64,000 bases of DNA from Methanococcoides sp. AM1. Its GTDB lineage: Archaea > Halobacteriota > Methanosarcinia > Methanosarcinales > Methanosarcinaceae. Position numbers and translations under genes: made by a program. The DNA lies in the NCBI RefSeq assembly GCF_900774055.1, contig NZ_CAAGSW010000005.1, positions 186,001 to 250,000 of the forward strand, in the 5' to 3' direction. Under the pieces are notes generated by a model. It was given only the letters and a program-made list of their open reading frames with translations, searched no databases and was not told the origin of the DNA. Below, piece by piece: positions 18,081-28,587 of the stretch (positions are counted from its first letter, which is position 1; each line of letters begins with the position of its first letter).

Positions 18081-19385
18081 TCAGTCGTTGCTAAGTTCAC
18101 CGCTGAAGTACTTGTCGTAAGAGTACATGTCGAAGTGACCGTGTCCGCTAAGGCAGAACAGGATGGTCTTCTCTTCTCCGGTCTGCTTGCACTTGAGAGC
18201 CTCATCGATAGCGCATTTGATAGCGTGGGTGGACTCTGGTGCAGGTGGAATGCCTTCACTGCGGGCGAACATGACGCCTGCTTCGAATACCTCTACCTGA
18301 TGATAGCTGGTAGCTTCCATAAGTTTATCTGCGGTCAACTGGCTGATTATAGGTGAGCAGCCGTGGTATCTCAAGCCGCCTGCATGGATGGCAGGTGGAA
18401 TGAACTCGTATCCTAGTGAATACATCTTAAGGAGGGGGGTCAGTTTTGCCATGTCACCATAGTCATACTGGAACTTGCCGTCACAAAGGGTCGGACAGGC
18501 AGAAGGTTCCACAGCGATGATGCGTGGATCATGGGTTCCTTCGATCTTATCCCTCATGTATGGAAGGCTGATACCTGCAAGGTTACTTCCGCCACCACAG
18601 CAACCGATAACTATGTCAGGATATTCCTCGACCTTGTCGAGCTGCTGCTGGGCTTCAAGACCTATGACGGTCTGGTGTAACATAACGTGGTTGAGCACAC
18701 TGCCAAGAGCATATTTGGTATTATCGTGCTTCACAGCATCCTCTACAGCTTCTCCGATAGCGATACCAAGACTGCCTGTTGTGTCCGGGTATTTCTCAAG
18801 CATGTGACGTCCAAACTCAGTATCAGGACTTGGTGAAGGCACTACCTGTGCACCCCACAGGTTGATCAGTGATTTCCTGTATGGTTTTTGCTCGAAGCTG
18901 GAGCGTACCATATAGACCTTACATTCGATATCAAAAAAATTACAGCTAAGTGAAAGTGCACTGCCCCACTGACCAGCTCCGGTCTCGGTGGTTATCCTCT
19001 CGGTGCCTTCTTTCATATTATAGTAAGCCTGTGCCACAGAAGTATTTGGTTTGTGACTGCCTGCAGGACTGACTCCTTCATATTTGTAGTAGATCTTTGC
19101 AGGAGTGTCAAGCATTTTTTCAAGCCTGTGTGCGCGGAACAGAGGAGCAGGTCTCCAGAGTTTGTATATTTCAAGAACCTCTTTTGGAATGTCAATGTAT
19201 TTCTCACTGCTCATTTCCTGTTTAATGAGCTCCATCGGGAAAAGAGGAGCAAGGTTTTCTGGTGCCAGTGGCTCATTATTTGCAGGATTAAGTGGAGGAG
19301 CCAATGGAGTGGGCATATCCGGAAGGATATTATACCATTTTTTTGGCATCTCGTTTTCATCAAGTAGGATCTTAGTCTGTTCCAT
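18081..19385 (-). CDS. trpB2: Tryptophan synthase beta chain, TrpB2 type
   Basis: A 434-residue PLP enzyme that joins indole and serine. The PLP lysine is Lys112 in GSHKPNTS, and the phosphate-binding loop is [10 protein letters not shown]. The N-terminal extension ([11 protein letters not shown]) and [13 protein letters not shown] mark the TrpB2 subgroup, which lacks the usual TrpA contact residues and is often encoded away from the trp operon, as here. It may salvage indole or work with low TrpA dependence. A hairpin terminator follows; the 250 bases upstream have a TATA-like TTAAATTATG and no other gene. Confidence 0.93.
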   Translation of the reverse strand: MEQTKILLDENEMPKKWYNILPDMPTPLAPPLNPANNEPLAPENLAPLFPMELIKQEMSSEKYIDIPKEVLEIYKLWRPAPLFRAHRLEKMLDTPAKIYYKYEGVSPAGSHKPNTSVAQAYYNMKEGTERITTETGAGQWGSALSLSCNFFDIECKVYMVRSSFEQKPYRKSLINLWGAQVVPSPSPDTEFGRHMLEKYPDTTGSLGIAIGEAVEDAVKHDNTKYALGSVLNHVMLHQTVIGLEAQQQLDKVEEYPDIVIGCCGGGSNLAGISLPYMRDKIEGTHDPRIIAVEPSACPTLCDGKFQYDYGDMAKLTPLLKMYSLGYEFIPPAIHAGGLRYHGCSPIISQLTADKLMEATSYHQVEVFEAGVMFARSEGIPPAPESTHAIKCAIDEALKCKQTGEEKTILFCLSGHGHFDMYSYDKYFSGELSND

Positions 19386-19635
19386 AGATATTCCTCATAT
19401 AATGCACAAATAAGTACTATGATGTAGATTAAATTATGATATATAGGTGTTGTGTTCTAAAATGACAAGATATTCTAAAAGTTGCCTTCCTGATACCTAA
19501 AAGCACCACAGTAAAGAGAGCACTGAAGGCATTAGCTGAAACATTGAGAAAAAGTAAATTGTTTACCTGAAGTTATCGACCTGAACCCGCATCATGATCC
19601 ATAGTTGGATATTATGATTGGATATTGATTGGATA

Positions 19636-20202
19636 TTATGGCTTACATCCAAGAGATATCCGTTCTTCAGGAGAAAGTGACAGATAAAAATCAATTATCT
19701 GAAAATCATTGAATTCATTTTCATGCAATGAATCAAAGAACCTGTCAAGAGTGTGAATTGTCTTTTTATCCATTGGCTCTGTGGAAGCAAGTTTTTGCGC
19801 CTCTCTTTCCAGACCGATCTTGCTCAGGCTTGAAGTTATGCGTTCGATCGCCTCATTGTCATGTTTGATAAAATCCAGTCTGATCCTGTCAAGGTCACCA
19901 TATCCGGGATTCATGCTGAAATCAGAACCATTGGAACTACTAAATTCCATTTCCCTGCAGTCCTTTGCGGTTATATCTGAATAAAGATTATTATACCTTC
20001 GGGTCAGGTCATTGTGCTTTTCGAGATACCAGGCCCAAAAACCATTGGAATTATTGTGGTTAGTCATCTCCTGATAGACCTCTAGCTGTCTGGATTTAGC
20101 ATTTTCAACGATCCATTCCTTGCGCCACTTATTGAACTCCTCTTTAGAGCCGGTGTCTAACCTGGCAACATGATCCACTGTAAGACTGTTCGAATTAATC
20201 AT
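19636..20202 (-). CDS. Hypothetical 188-residue charged protein
   Basis: A soluble, highly charged, mostly helical protein. I recognise no family. Notable stretches are EEFNKWRKEWIVENAK, an FWAWYLEKHNDLTRRYNNLY segment rich in aromatics, and a C-terminal DFYLSLSPEERISLG. There is no signal peptide, membrane helix or cysteine pair apart from two single cysteines. It is monocistronic with AT-rich flanks, which with its odd composition suggests an accessory gene. The ATG at 20202 lies in an AT-rich context without a strong ribosome binding site. Confidence 0.55.
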   Translation of the reverse strand: MINSNSLTVDHVARLDTGSKEEFNKWRKEWIVENAKSRQLEVYQEMTNHNNSNGFWAWYLEKHNDLTRRYNNLYSDITAKDCREMEFSSSNGSDFSMNPGYGDLDRIRLDFIKHDNEAIERITSSLSKIGLEREAQKLASTEPMDKKTIHTLDRFFDSLHENEFNDFQIIDFYLSLSPEERISLGCKP

Positions 20203-20644
20203 TCAATACCACCTATGTAACCACATGTCCTGAATTCTCTATAAAGATCTCACAGACAAGTGCAATTAATCCTTGAATGACAACAACCAAACCGCTAAAT
20301 TACGGTCTGTTTCATCCCTCTCTTGTGAACCCATACCAAAGATATGGCTTCCTTAAAAACATTAGCAGTTTCATATTTAAGCTTATCTGCACTCAAGTTA
20401 ATAGTAATCATAATTATGAGTAGTTGTAGAGGCTGTGTAACCAAATTCAAAAAGAAGAGAAATCCGGAAAAGAAGTTGCTTGATACTGATTTATTCAATA
20501 TGAACCTATAAATATCATCAAATACTATAATCAGCGATTAATAACAGGAATAAGTTAGGCATATTTTTACCAGACCACGGAAAAGTTATTCATTCTAAGG
20601 TCATCTGACATTAACCACCTAACATCATACAACAGGGGAATATC
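20203..20644. other. Long leader/intergenic region before HMG-CoA reductase
   Basis: About 440 bases. A minus-strand open frame of 67 codons exists (20295-20498), but it has no ribosome binding site or family resemblance. The last 60 bases are AT-rich and should hold the reductase promoter. I see no RNA gene. Confidence 0.4.
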
Positions 20645-21889
20645 ATGGCATCAAACACCGAACCCACATTTAGCGAAGAGGAATTGATTGAGAAGGTCGT
20701 ATCAGGAGAGATCCCTCTAAGGAAGATCGATGCATACACGGATAAAGACACTGCGATCAGGTTGAGAAAATGTGCGATCGAGAAGATGGAAGATGTCCAA
20801 TTCGAACATATTCAGAACTATACAATTGATGCTGAGTCAGTTACAAAGAGAAATATCGAAAATATGATAGGTGCTGTGCAGATCCCACTTGGAATTGCAG
20901 GCGCTATAAAAGTGAACGGCGAATATGCTAATGATGAGTTCATGCTTCCACTTGCCACCACCGAAGGAGCACTTGTTGCAAGTACCAACCGCGGATGTTC
21001 AGCCATTACAGCATCCGGCGGTGCCAATGTAAGGATATTTCAGGACCAGATGACACGTGCACCTGTTTTCAAGATGGATAATGTGGTACATGCAAGAAAA
21101 TTCGTTGACTGGATAAGGAAACCTGATATATTTGAACAGATGAAGGAAAAGGCTGCCGGAACAACGCGCTTCGGTGAACTTCTCAGCGTTGAGCCATATG
21201 TTACAGGAAACACAGTTTTCTTAAGGTTCGCCTATGACACAAAGGATGCAATGGGAATGAACATGGTCACCATTGCCACCGATGCAATACTCAACCTCAT
21301 CTCCGATGAGTTCGGAGCTTATCCAATATCCCTTTCAGGAAACATGTGTACTGATAAGAAGCCTGCAGCCATCAATAACATCCTTGGAAGGGGAAAGACA
21401 GTTGCAGCGGATGTAACAATTCCAAAAGCGCTTGTCGGGAAGAAACTGAAAACCACTCCGGAGATGATGGAAGAGGTAAACTACAGGAAGAACCTGCTTG
21501 GTTCTGCAAGAGCAGGAGCACTTGGATTCAATGCACATGCCGCCAACATCGTAGCAGCACTATACCTTGCATGCGGACAGGATGCAGCTCACGTTGTGGA
21601 GGGTAGTACCGCAATCACAACAATGGAAGTAAATGGATATGGAGACCTATATTGTTCAGTTACCATGCCATCAGTGCAGGTCGGCACAGTTGGAGGAGGA
21701 ACAAGTATCGGCACACAGAGAGATTGCCTGAACCTGCTGGGAGTTGCAGGTGCCGGCAAAGTTCCGGGTGAGAACTCAAAGAAACTGGCAGAAATTGTAG
21801 CAGCAGCGGTGCTTGCAGGCGAGATATCACTGATAGGTGCACAGGCTGCCGGACATCTGGCAAGAGCTCATGCCGAGCTCGGCAGATGA
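20645..21889 (+). CDS. hmgA: Hydroxymethylglutaryl-CoA reductase (NADPH, class I)
   Basis: A 414-residue enzyme making mevalonate for archaeal isoprenoid lipids. Class I signatures are ENMIGAVQIPLGIAG, ATTEGALVAS with the catalytic Glu, DAMGMNM, a CTDKKPA lysine, GQDAAH with the aspartate, GTVGGGTSIGTQ and the C-terminal AGHLARAHAEL carrying the catalytic His. It lacks the membrane domain of eukaryotic enzymes, as usual in archaea. An AGGGGAA ribosome binding site precedes the ATG. It is monocistronic; the product feeds the pathway that also needs the prenyl reductase at 32.1 kb. Confidence 0.97.
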   Translation: MASNTEPTFSEEELIEKVVSGEIPLRKIDAYTDKDTAIRLRKCAIEKMEDVQFEHIQNYTIDAESVTKRNIENMIGAVQIPLGIAGAIKVNGEYANDEFMLPLATTEGALVASTNRGCSAITASGGANVRIFQDQMTRAPVFKMDNVVHARKFVDWIRKPDIFEQMKEKAAGTTRFGELLSVEPYVTGNTVFLRFAYDTKDAMGMNMVTIATDAILNLISDEFGAYPISLSGNMCTDKKPAAINNILGRGKTVAADVTIPKALVGKKLKTTPEMMEEVNYRKNLLGSARAGALGFNAHAANIVAALYLACGQDAAHVVEGSTAITTMEVNGYGDLYCSVTMPSVQVGTVGGGTSIGTQRDCLNLLGVAGAGKVPGENSKKLAEIVAAAVLAGEISLIGAQAAGHLARAHAELGR

Positions 21890-21986
21890 ACTTTTTTTAA
21901 TATTAAATAAAAAATAACTTGACCGGATCATAAATTAATATCACCATATTAAATTATGATTTGGCTTTGATCTTTAGTTTTGATCT

Positions 21987-23672
21987 TTAACTCCTTTGAG
22001 CAAGATAAATACTCTCGATACGCTCAAGGGTCTCGGCTTCTTCAGGGGACTTGTCTTCCCTGACATTCACAAGCCTTGGGAACCTCAACGCATACCCGGA
22101 TTCATAATTAGTGCTTTTCTGGATCTCCTCGAAGGCAACCTCGAACACTAATTCTGGTTTTAGTTCGATCTCCCTTCCGGATTCAACAACGATCTGATCA
22201 GACAGAAGTTCAGTCAGTTCTGCAAGTTGCTCATCTGAAAAACCGGTAGCTACCTTTCCTATTGGAAGGAAAGTACCTGCATCCGGATCAAAGCATGCCA
22301 GTGCATAGGAACCAATAAGGTTTGCACGCCTTCCATAACCCCATTCCGCACCAATGACCACAAGGTCGAGAGTTTCCATGAGAGGTTTCTTCTTTAACCA
22401 GTTCTTGCCTCTTTTGCCGGGGGAATATGGTGCACCCGGATTCTTGATCATGACACCTTCATGCCCTGCTGCCAGTGCTGCAGAATATATCTCGTTCACC
22501 TTTTCCACATCATCGGTAAGCACCTGATAATCAACTTTAATACGATCTGTGTTTTCCACACAACCGACCAAAACATCCCGCCTGTCGGAAAGTGGCATAT
22601 CTATGAGAACCTCACCATTAAGATAGAGGATCTCAAAAAGATTCAATATCAGTGGAATCTCACGTACGGTGGTCTCGACATCATACTTTCTCCTGAAGCG
22701 CTTAAGGATATCCTGAAATGCACGTGGATCACCCTTCTCATCCACAGCAATAGCTTCACCCTCAAGAATTGCAGAATCTGCTTTTACATTCTCTTTCACA
22801 GCTTCAACGATATCTGGCAATGAACCTGTAACATTCTCAAGACGTCTTGAAAAGATGTTGATGTTGTCCCCATCCTTGTGTATCTGCACCCTGGCACCAT
22901 CGAACTTCCATTCAACGGCCACAACACCAAGGTCATTAATAGCAGTTTCAATATTTGGTGTGACCTGTGCCAGCATCATCTTGATCGGGCGGTTCAGTTC
23001 CATACCAAGCTTTGAAACAGCCTCCAAACCACCTTCTTTTGCAGCAATTGCCACAAGACCTAGATCATTGGTCAGCATAAAGCCACGTTCAATATCCCCC
23101 GCAGGCACTCCGAATGCTTTGGAGATGGCATCCCTTACGATACCTTCACCAACACCAATTCGAAGATCTTCTATTGCCAGCCTTGCGAGATACCGAGCCT
23201 CCTCCGGAGTTGCTGAATTAAAAAGATATTGCAGGTTCTTTACCTTGGTTGTTTGTGAACCTTTACCGGTAGTATCTGATATGTTGTTGAACCTTTCAAA
23301 TACTTCCATAATAGAAAGAGATGGAGTATCATCCATAAAAGAAGAAAATGTTGCCTGGTTCCGGGTCTCTTTTTTTAATGCTGCAATTGCAGTCTCCCCG
23401 ATATCCCCGGTATTTCGTACGAGTGTCTCGATCTCTTTCTGCGAGAGACCTGAGGATCTGGATAAAGCTGCGTAAAGAAGACTCGGACCAACTCCAAGCT
23501 GTTCGGTGCTCCATGCAGGGAAGACATCACCCATAACAAAATGAACAACAACCGGAAGTTCTTCACCGGATACTGAATGTAACATCTCAGAGACGATGTC
23601 CGTCATATCCAGTGAACCGGCAGTATGTTCTATTTTTTTACATACATCAGCGAATTCTTTGAAATCGGTCAT
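21987..23672 (-). CDS. ligB: ATP-dependent DNA ligase (archaeal LigB/LigI type)
   Basis: A 561-residue replicative ligase. The adenylation lysine is Lys256 in [11 protein letters not shown] (KxDG motif I). Other nucleotidyltransferase motifs are visible: the ILEGEAIA motif III region, EGVMIKNP (motif IV) and WLKKKP (motif V). A ~220-residue N-terminal DNA-binding domain precedes them. The start at 23672 follows AGGAAG; the frame continues to 23747 but that extra 25 residues is not ligase-like. It is 46 bases downstream of hom on the same strand, probably co-transcribed. Confidence 0.96.
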   Translation of the reverse strand: MTDFKEFADVCKKIEHTAGSLDMTDIVSEMLHSVSGEELPVVVHFVMGDVFPAWSTEQLGVGPSLLYAALSRSSGLSQKEIETLVRNTGDIGETAIAALKKETRNQATFSSFMDDTPSLSIMEVFERFNNISDTTGKGSQTTKVKNLQYLFNSATPEEARYLARLAIEDLRIGVGEGIVRDAISKAFGVPAGDIERGFMLTNDLGLVAIAAKEGGLEAVSKLGMELNRPIKMMLAQVTPNIETAINDLGVVAVEWKFDGARVQIHKDGDNINIFSRRLENVTGSLPDIVEAVKENVKADSAILEGEAIAVDEKGDPRAFQDILKRFRRKYDVETTVREIPLILNLFEILYLNGEVLIDMPLSDRRDVLVGCVENTDRIKVDYQVLTDDVEKVNEIYSAALAAGHEGVMIKNPGAPYSPGKRGKNWLKKKPLMETLDLVVIGAEWGYGRRANLIGSYALACFDPDAGTFLPIGKVATGFSDEQLAELTELLSDQIVVESGREIELKPELVFEVAFEEIQKSTNYESGYALRFPRLVNVREDKSPEEAETLERIESIYLAQRS

Positions 23673-23718
23673 GATAACTTCCTGTAAATATTCTCCAATA
23701 GCAGCATGTAAAGAGACT

Positions 23719-24714
23719 TTATTCCCTGTAAATGGATATGACATCACTCAATATCGCACTTGCAGTCTCAATTGAACCTGCACCCCTTCCGGCAACTGTG
23801 ACAGTGCCTGCAAGATCGGTGCGTACTGATGCAACATTAAGTGTCCCACCAACTGCCAGCGGATGGGAAGCCGGCACAAGACGTGGAGATACCCGGAGAC
23901 GATCCTTCCTGACCTCTCCAATGAGCTTGATCACGTAGCCCTCGTCATAAGCAAGAGCAAGTGATTCAGGTGTGATCTTGGTAATACCGGTGACCTCGAC
24001 ATCCTGGAAAGTGGCATTCTGCCCGAAGATGGAATTTGAAAGAATTACAAGCTTGCAGGCGGCATCGATGCCCTCTACGTCATAAGTGGGATCGGTCTCA
24101 GCAATACCCAATTCCTTGGATTCGGCTAGCATCTGCTCATATGATGCTTTTTCTTCCATCATACGTGTAAGTATGTAATTGCAGGTACCATTAAGAATAC
24201 CTTCAATGCTCTGGATCTCGTTACCGGCAAGTGTACCTTTTATAAGATTGATGATAGGCATTGCACCGCCTACGGTAGCCTCGAACATGAACTTGCAGTC
24301 TGCTTCACTGGCAGCCTTCATAAGCTCCTGGTATTTCAGTGTAAGAGGACCTTTGTTAGAGGTCACGACATCCCTGCCATTCTCAAATGCAGCAAGCATA
24401 TTGACCAGTCCGGTACCTCCGGTCTCAATATCGGTAGGTGTCGTCTCGATGACAAGATCATGGTCAACGTTCCTGATCACGTATTCACCGGTGAGGTCTT
24501 CAACAGCCACTGTACCGGTTTCGTTTTTCCTTGCAAGAGCAGCATTAAGATCGATACCCTCAGTGTTGACCTCAGCTCCCCTTGAATCGGCTATTGCCAC
24601 TACATCAAGGTCGATACCAAGAGACTTTAGTTCATCATCCTTTTGCAGAATGACCTCTGCAACACCCCGTCCCACTGAACCAAATCCAATAATGGATGCG
24701 CGTACTTTTCTCAT
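23719..24714 (-). CDS. hom: Homoserine dehydrogenase
   Basis: A 331-residue enzyme reducing aspartate semialdehyde to homoserine for threonine and methionine. It has an N-terminal Rossmann motif ([14 protein letters not shown]), the [11 protein letters not shown] region, GGAMPIINL, and the [14 protein letters not shown] signature with catalytic residues. It is the short form with no C-terminal ACT domain. The ACT function is instead supplied by a separate gene 13 bases upstream. AAGGTGAT before the ATG at 24714 sets the start. Confidence 0.95.
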   Translation of the reverse strand: MRKVRASIIGFGSVGRGVAEVILQKDDELKSLGIDLDVVAIADSRGAEVNTEGIDLNAALARKNETGTVAVEDLTGEYVIRNVDHDLVIETTPTDIETGGTGLVNMLAAFENGRDVVTSNKGPLTLKYQELMKAASEADCKFMFEATVGGAMPIINLIKGTLAGNEIQSIEGILNGTCNYILTRMMEEKASYEQMLAESKELGIAETDPTYDVEGIDAACKLVILSNSIFGQNATFQDVEVTGITKITPESLALAYDEGYVIKLIGEVRKDRLRVSPRLVPASHPLAVGGTLNVASVRTDLAGTVTVAGRGAGSIETASAILSDVISIYRE

Positions 24715-24727
24715 TGAAATATCACCT

Positions 24728-25234
24728 TTATGCAACTTCAGCCTCAATCGGCTCTATGACCAGCAGGTCTTTTTTCTCTGCCACTTCTTTTAAGACAGCC
24801 ATTGCTTCATGAAGCTCTTTCCTGCCAACAGCATCTATCTTCAGGGAAGCGGATGAACGCTTGTCGATATGAGGCATTGAAAGACATATATCCACAACTT
24901 CTGCAAAGCCTGTCTTGTCAATAGTGTCTATAGTGTCCTGTATATCGGTATGTACAATATGACCTATCAGGATGACAGCACCATGTTCCATAAAGCGCTT
25001 TTCATCAACCCTGGCAACACCGATACCGTTCTCTTCAAGACGTGAAATAATAAGATCGAGGTTCTCAGGTTCCACCTCGAACACAAGCTGAACAGGAATA
25101 GTACTTCTTGGTGTTCGTTCTTCATGGTGGTGTACGATGGACTTCAGGTTCCCCTTTAGCTCTGAGATCGGATTCAGAGCCAGAAGCAACTGTCCGGGAG
25201 CATCTTTCAGTTCGATATCCATTGAAACTCTCAT
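24728..25234 (-). CDS. ACT-domain protein paired with homoserine dehydrogenase
   Basis: A 168-residue protein with an N-terminal ACT domain ([20 protein letters not shown], then a beta-alpha-beta pattern) and a second alpha/beta half that looks like a degenerate ACT repeat. It lies 13 bases upstream of hom. Such stand-alone ACT proteins are thought to bind an amino acid, such as threonine, and regulate the partner enzyme; that is inferred from context. The AGAGGG stretch before ATG 25234 is a fair ribosome binding site. Confidence 0.85.
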   Translation of the reverse strand: MRVSMDIELKDAPGQLLLALNPISELKGNLKSIVHHHEERTPRSTIPVQLVFEVEPENLDLIISRLEENGIGVARVDEKRFMEHGAVILIGHIVHTDIQDTIDTIDKTGFAEVVDICLSMPHIDKRSSASLKIDAVGRKELHEAMAVLKEVAEKKDLLVIEPIEAEVA

Positions 25235-25342
25235 GTGTTCCCTCTTAGTTATTTCTCATATAAATGTATTGATAAGAAAAGTCCACGGACTTAGTATAAT
25301 AAAGATGACTTCACGAAAACACGATGGGAAAATTATCAGCGA

Positions 25343-26233
25343 TCAACGCTGTTCATCGGGTATTATTATGATGTTACCCCTTCCCTTCTTGAACTTCTCC
25401 ACAAGTCCCCGGTTCTCAAGATCTGAAACTATCAGGCTTACCTTTGCTTCAGAATAGCTCAGTTTTGAACGCAGTTCCTTCTGGGTGATCCGACCACCAC
25501 TGGAACTGATGATGTCAAGAACTTCCTGCAGGTCCGAAGGCAATGATGTCTTTTCCTCCACTTCAGAGAAATCAGGTGCATCCGGTTTCAATTCTTCTGT
25601 ATCATCATTTTCATCAGTTTCATCTGATACACCGGCAATGAACTCACTGTTAGTTTCAATGGTTGCCTCTTTTACCATATCTTCCATAACAATAATTTGC
25701 TCCCCTTCACCCTCCTCTTTCTTTCCGTTCTTCTTTGAGAAGAGATAAAGACCACTTCCGGCTATCAAAAGAATAATAAGAACTGCAACATAATATAGTG
25801 TATTATCACCTGCTCCATTTTCAATTGCTTCGGAATCAGCTTCCAATGAAGTAGTAATGTTCAAAAGATCAGGATCTTCGGTAAGATCACTATCATATGA
25901 AGGAAGAAGTATCAGGTCTATAATGTAGTCACCATCATCACTGATGGTAATAGTTTCCTGCGTAGAGGCTGTAAGCGTGTTGTTCTCGTAATAAGTTGCT
26001 GTGATCAGGTATTCACCCGGAGCAAGATTCATGGAATACACACCATATTTCGCTACGATGGACTGTGGCGGCGTGGTGTTCACTTCAATGATTACATTCT
26101 CCATCAGCTGGAAAGTATCCCATTCATAGATGGCACCATGAATCGTGGCTGTTCCTTCGGCACTTACCGGAACTGCTGAAAAGAAGCATGACAAGATACA
26201 TACGCTGAAAACAAATAAGGTTCTGATCTTCAC
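25343..26233 (-). CDS. Membrane-anchored winged-helix regulator with an outside sensor domain
   Basis: A 296-residue protein. A signal peptide (residues 1-25) is followed by an outside beta-sandwich like carboxypeptidase regulatory/PEGA-type folds (TIHGAIYEWDTFQLMENVIIEV...APGEYLITATY, to about 115). A transmembrane helix (about 145-165), an acidic linker, and a C-terminal MarR/DUF7343-type winged helix follow (LQEVLDIISSSGGRITQKELRSKLSYSEAKVSLIVSDLENRGLV condensed). Topology puts the DNA-binding part inside. It is divergent from a secreted acidic protein and lipoprotein, which may be its targets. I am sure of the architecture, not of the signal or targets. Confidence 0.8.
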   Translation of the reverse strand: MKIRTLFVFSVCILSCFFSAVPVSAEGTATIHGAIYEWDTFQLMENVIIEVNTTPPQSIVAKYGVYSMNLAPGEYLITATYYENNTLTASTQETITISDDGDYIIDLILLPSYDSDLTEDPDLLNITTSLEADSEAIENGAGDNTLYYVAVLIILLIAGSGLYLFSKKNGKKEEGEGEQIIVMEDMVKEATIETNSEFIAGVSDETDENDDTEELKPDAPDFSEVEEKTSLPSDLQEVLDIISSSGGRITQKELRSKLSYSEAKVSLIVSDLENRGLVEKFKKGRGNIIIIPDEQR

Positions 26234-26599
26234 AGTGTAGTATTATGGCAGGCAACTATTATAGTTTATTGTTGCTCTTGAATCCAGTTTCAGATCGTTT
26301 TAATCACTAATACCAGATGTCTCAATGCGAGCCACATATTGTTGGCAAGCAGACCAGAGAGAAATGCAATAAATTACAGAGAAACCTCTTTAAAGTTTTA
26401 ATTAGAAATTAAAAGCTTTCAAACACTTAATTTTGACAAATATACCATCATCAAGCTTTATTACAAATATTATGCTTGAAAACTGCCTTGACCTACATTA
26501 ATGTTATGACCTGTACTATCAAGTTCTAAAGTAAGTTTATATTCAAATATCCCGAATATTGTTTTGTAAGTTTATTCCATAACAATGGAGGAATCCTAA
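26234..26599. other. Divergent promoter region
   Basis: About 365 AT-rich bases separate the membrane winged-helix gene from the secreted protein gene. A TTTATATTC element near 26537 is a likely TATA box for the rightward gene, close to an imperfect inverted repeat (CAAATATCCCGAATATTG, 26544-26561) that could be an operator. No gene is seen. Confidence 0.45.
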
Positions 26600-27955
26600 A
26601 TGAAAAGAGGAACGATGAAAAGTTTTGCAATTATCGCTGCTGTGCTAATGGTGGTCAGTCTTCTGCCCATCAGTGCACTTGCAACCAATGGGGATGGGTT
26701 TGAGACTGCTCCGGGGCAATTGAAGAAGAATCTTACCGATGGGGACTTCGATCCTGTACAGGACAGGGACAGGTCAAGGACGAATTTCCAGGAAGCTAAG
26801 AACGACTACAATAAAATGACATCTGAATTCCAGAATGTCAAGAGCCAGCAGGCAAGAGGCCAGCTTACTTCTGAGGAAATGATCAATACATCCAGAGATT
26901 ACCTCAATGGAACCATCGATTACATGATCATACGCCTTGATGATATCAAACAAGAAAAACAGAACGATGATGTGAATACGACCATTGATGGTTACATCAC
27001 AGAGCTCGAAGACATCAGGAAAGATGTTGAGGATGCAGAAACAAGAAAGGATCTCTCAGATGCACTGAAGGACATCAGGAAGGTCTGGAAGGATGCAATA
27101 AAGGACATAAGAGACTTCACTGCACTGAGAGTTGGAGAACAACTCGATGATCACATTGCCAACTCCAATCGCATATCTGAGCGCCTGCAGAACGAAATAA
27201 AGGAAATGGAGCAGAACGGACAGGATGTCGGAAATCTTCAGGAAATGCTTGATGAGTACAATGAGCTGATAGCTGAAGCTGAATCCCTCCAGGAAGCAGG
27301 AGAGACCGAGGATGCGATCGATAAGACCAAAGAAGCTAACGAGAAGCTAAGAGAACTCCTGCAGGAGATGAAGCAATCCAGAAGAGGTTTTGTGAACATG
27401 GCCGGTGAGGGAGCCCTTAATGCAGACGGTGACGGTACGATCGTTCTTTCCGGACAGCTTAACGTTACCATCAACGCAACAGATGCAATGCTTGTGATCA
27501 AGGACCTTGCAGGAGATGCTGACATCAATGTTACAGGTGAATATGACCTGGTAAATGAAGAAAGAGCAGAGAAAGGAAACCGTGCACTTGTATACCATGA
27601 CTTCACAGGTGACGCAATCATTAACGGATCACGCTTGACCATTATGGTACGCGGAGAGGACATGACGGTCTTCGCAGAAGGATCAGGCAGTGCTTCACTT
27701 TCAGGAGAGGGATCATACCAGATTGGTGAAGGTGGCGAAGCAACTGTAATGGAATTTGCAGGAGAAGCTGCAGAAGCCGAGGATGTTGACGAGGTAGATG
27801 AAGAGAGTGAGGATGAAGAGGAAGAACTAAACGAAGAAGAAGAAGAAGAAGCTGAGGAAGAAGACGAAGACGAAGACAACTCAGATGGTAATGAAACAGA
27901 AGGAAATACCTCAGGCGAAAATAATAGCTTCAATGACACTGAAGAGGTACTATAA
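26600..27955 (+). CDS. Secreted acidic coiled-coil protein
   Basis: A 451-residue exported protein. A signal peptide (residues 1-28, ending ISALA) leads into a long helical region (about 55-255) of heptad-like DIRKDVED, LQNEIKEMEQ and EANEKLRELLQEM segments. A beta-rich domain follows (about 260-390), with phrases such as GTIVLSGQLNVTINATDA. The tail (390-451) is almost all Glu, Asp and Asn and contains NxS/T sites. GGAGGA before the ATG sets the start. Its stop overlaps the ATG of a lipoprotein gene by one base. No family is recognised; a surface or calcium-binding structural role is conceivable. Confidence 0.75.
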   Translation: MKRGTMKSFAIIAAVLMVVSLLPISALATNGDGFETAPGQLKKNLTDGDFDPVQDRDRSRTNFQEAKNDYNKMTSEFQNVKSQQARGQLTSEEMINTSRDYLNGTIDYMIIRLDDIKQEKQNDDVNTTIDGYITELEDIRKDVEDAETRKDLSDALKDIRKVWKDAIKDIRDFTALRVGEQLDDHIANSNRISERLQNEIKEMEQNGQDVGNLQEMLDEYNELIAEAESLQEAGETEDAIDKTKEANEKLRELLQEMKQSRRGFVNMAGEGALNADGDGTIVLSGQLNVTINATDAMLVIKDLAGDADINVTGEYDLVNEERAEKGNRALVYHDFTGDAIINGSRLTIMVRGEDMTVFAEGSGSASLSGEGSYQIGEGGEATVMEFAGEAAEAEDVDEVDEESEDEEEELNEEEEEEAEEEDEDEDNSDGNETEGNTSGENNSFNDTEEVL

Positions 27956-28206
27956 TGGTAAGCTTTAAGAACATTGGAATTATCGCCATCCTTCTGATCG
28001 GACTTACTTTCTCAGGCTGTATAGGTGATCAGGCTGCAGATGATACGGTTGATGAGGAAGCACCAACTGCAGATGAGATCCTCGCAGAAGAAGGCGTTGG
28101 TCTGACCGATTCCGAGATAGAGGACCTCGAAAGTGATCTTGATGAACTGGAAGCCACACTTTCAGAACTGGACGAGGATGATAATTTAACCATAGAAGAG
28201 GTCTGA
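27955..28206 (+). CDS. Small acidic lipoprotein
   Basis: An 83-residue protein with a signal peptide ending in a lipobox (LTFSGC, cysteine at residue 21), followed by a very acidic, probably helical tail (EIEDLESDLDELEATLSELDED). It would be anchored outside by a lipid on the cysteine. It starts at the TAATG overlap with the secreted acidic protein, so the two are translated together and probably work together. Both are highly acidic. A strong hairpin terminator begins at its stop codon. Confidence 0.75.
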   Translation: MVSFKNIGIIAILLIGLTFSGCIGDQAADDTVDEEAPTADEILAEEGVGLTDSEIEDLESDLDELEATLSELDEDDNLTIEEV

Positions 28207-28236
28207 ACGAGTAAAAGTTCAGACTTATTTTTTTTT
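28201..28236 (+). terminator. Terminator of the secreted protein/lipoprotein operon
   Basis: A perfect eight-base-pair hairpin (28201-28208 with 28217-28224) is followed by a run of T residues, the classic intrinsic form. Confidence 0.75.
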
Positions 28237-28249
28237 GTCTTTTTTATTT

Positions 28250-28360
28250 TTATCTTACACAAACCAATCCAGCCAACAATATTGTGAAAAGGAACAATAT
28301 TGCAAAGCCCAGTATTGTATAGATCGTTTTTGTATTATTTCCAGAACTTCTTTTAATCAT
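28250..28360 (-). CDS. Possible 36-residue single-span membrane protein
   Basis: A short minus-strand frame starts at ATG 28360, eight bases after an AAGGT ribosome binding site. The product has a polar, basic start (MIKRSSGNNTKT) and one long hydrophobic helix (YTILGFAILFLFTILLAGLV), then a short CVR end. It lies convergent to the lipoprotein operon, beyond that operon's terminator. Size, start signal and helix make a small membrane peptide plausible, but no homolog was recognised. Confidence 0.4.
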   Translation of the reverse strand: MIKRSSGNNTKTIYTILGFAILFLFTILLAGLVCVR

Positions 28361-28587
28361 GAACATACCTTGTAATTATTTTGTTTTTGTAAAGAGGTAC
28401 AACTTCATAAAACTAATGCCATAATTGGATACAAATTCTACATAATACATAATTTAATTATAAATGATTGGACAGTTACATTTATATAGAATTACAATTC
28501 AATGGATTACCGGGTGTGTGTGGATAAATTGAAATGGCAGTTGATCCGATCAACTAAAACAAAATCCACCCCAAAATGAGGTAGAAA

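Noticed and set aside
20295-20498. 67-codon minus-strand frame upstream of HMG-CoA reductase
   Set aside because: Hydrophobic and open, but without start signals or recognisable family features; too weak to call.
27238-27939. 233-codon serine-rich minus-strand frame
   Set aside because: It is the reverse of the Glu/Asp-rich tail of the secreted protein; GAA/GAG codons read backwards give serine.
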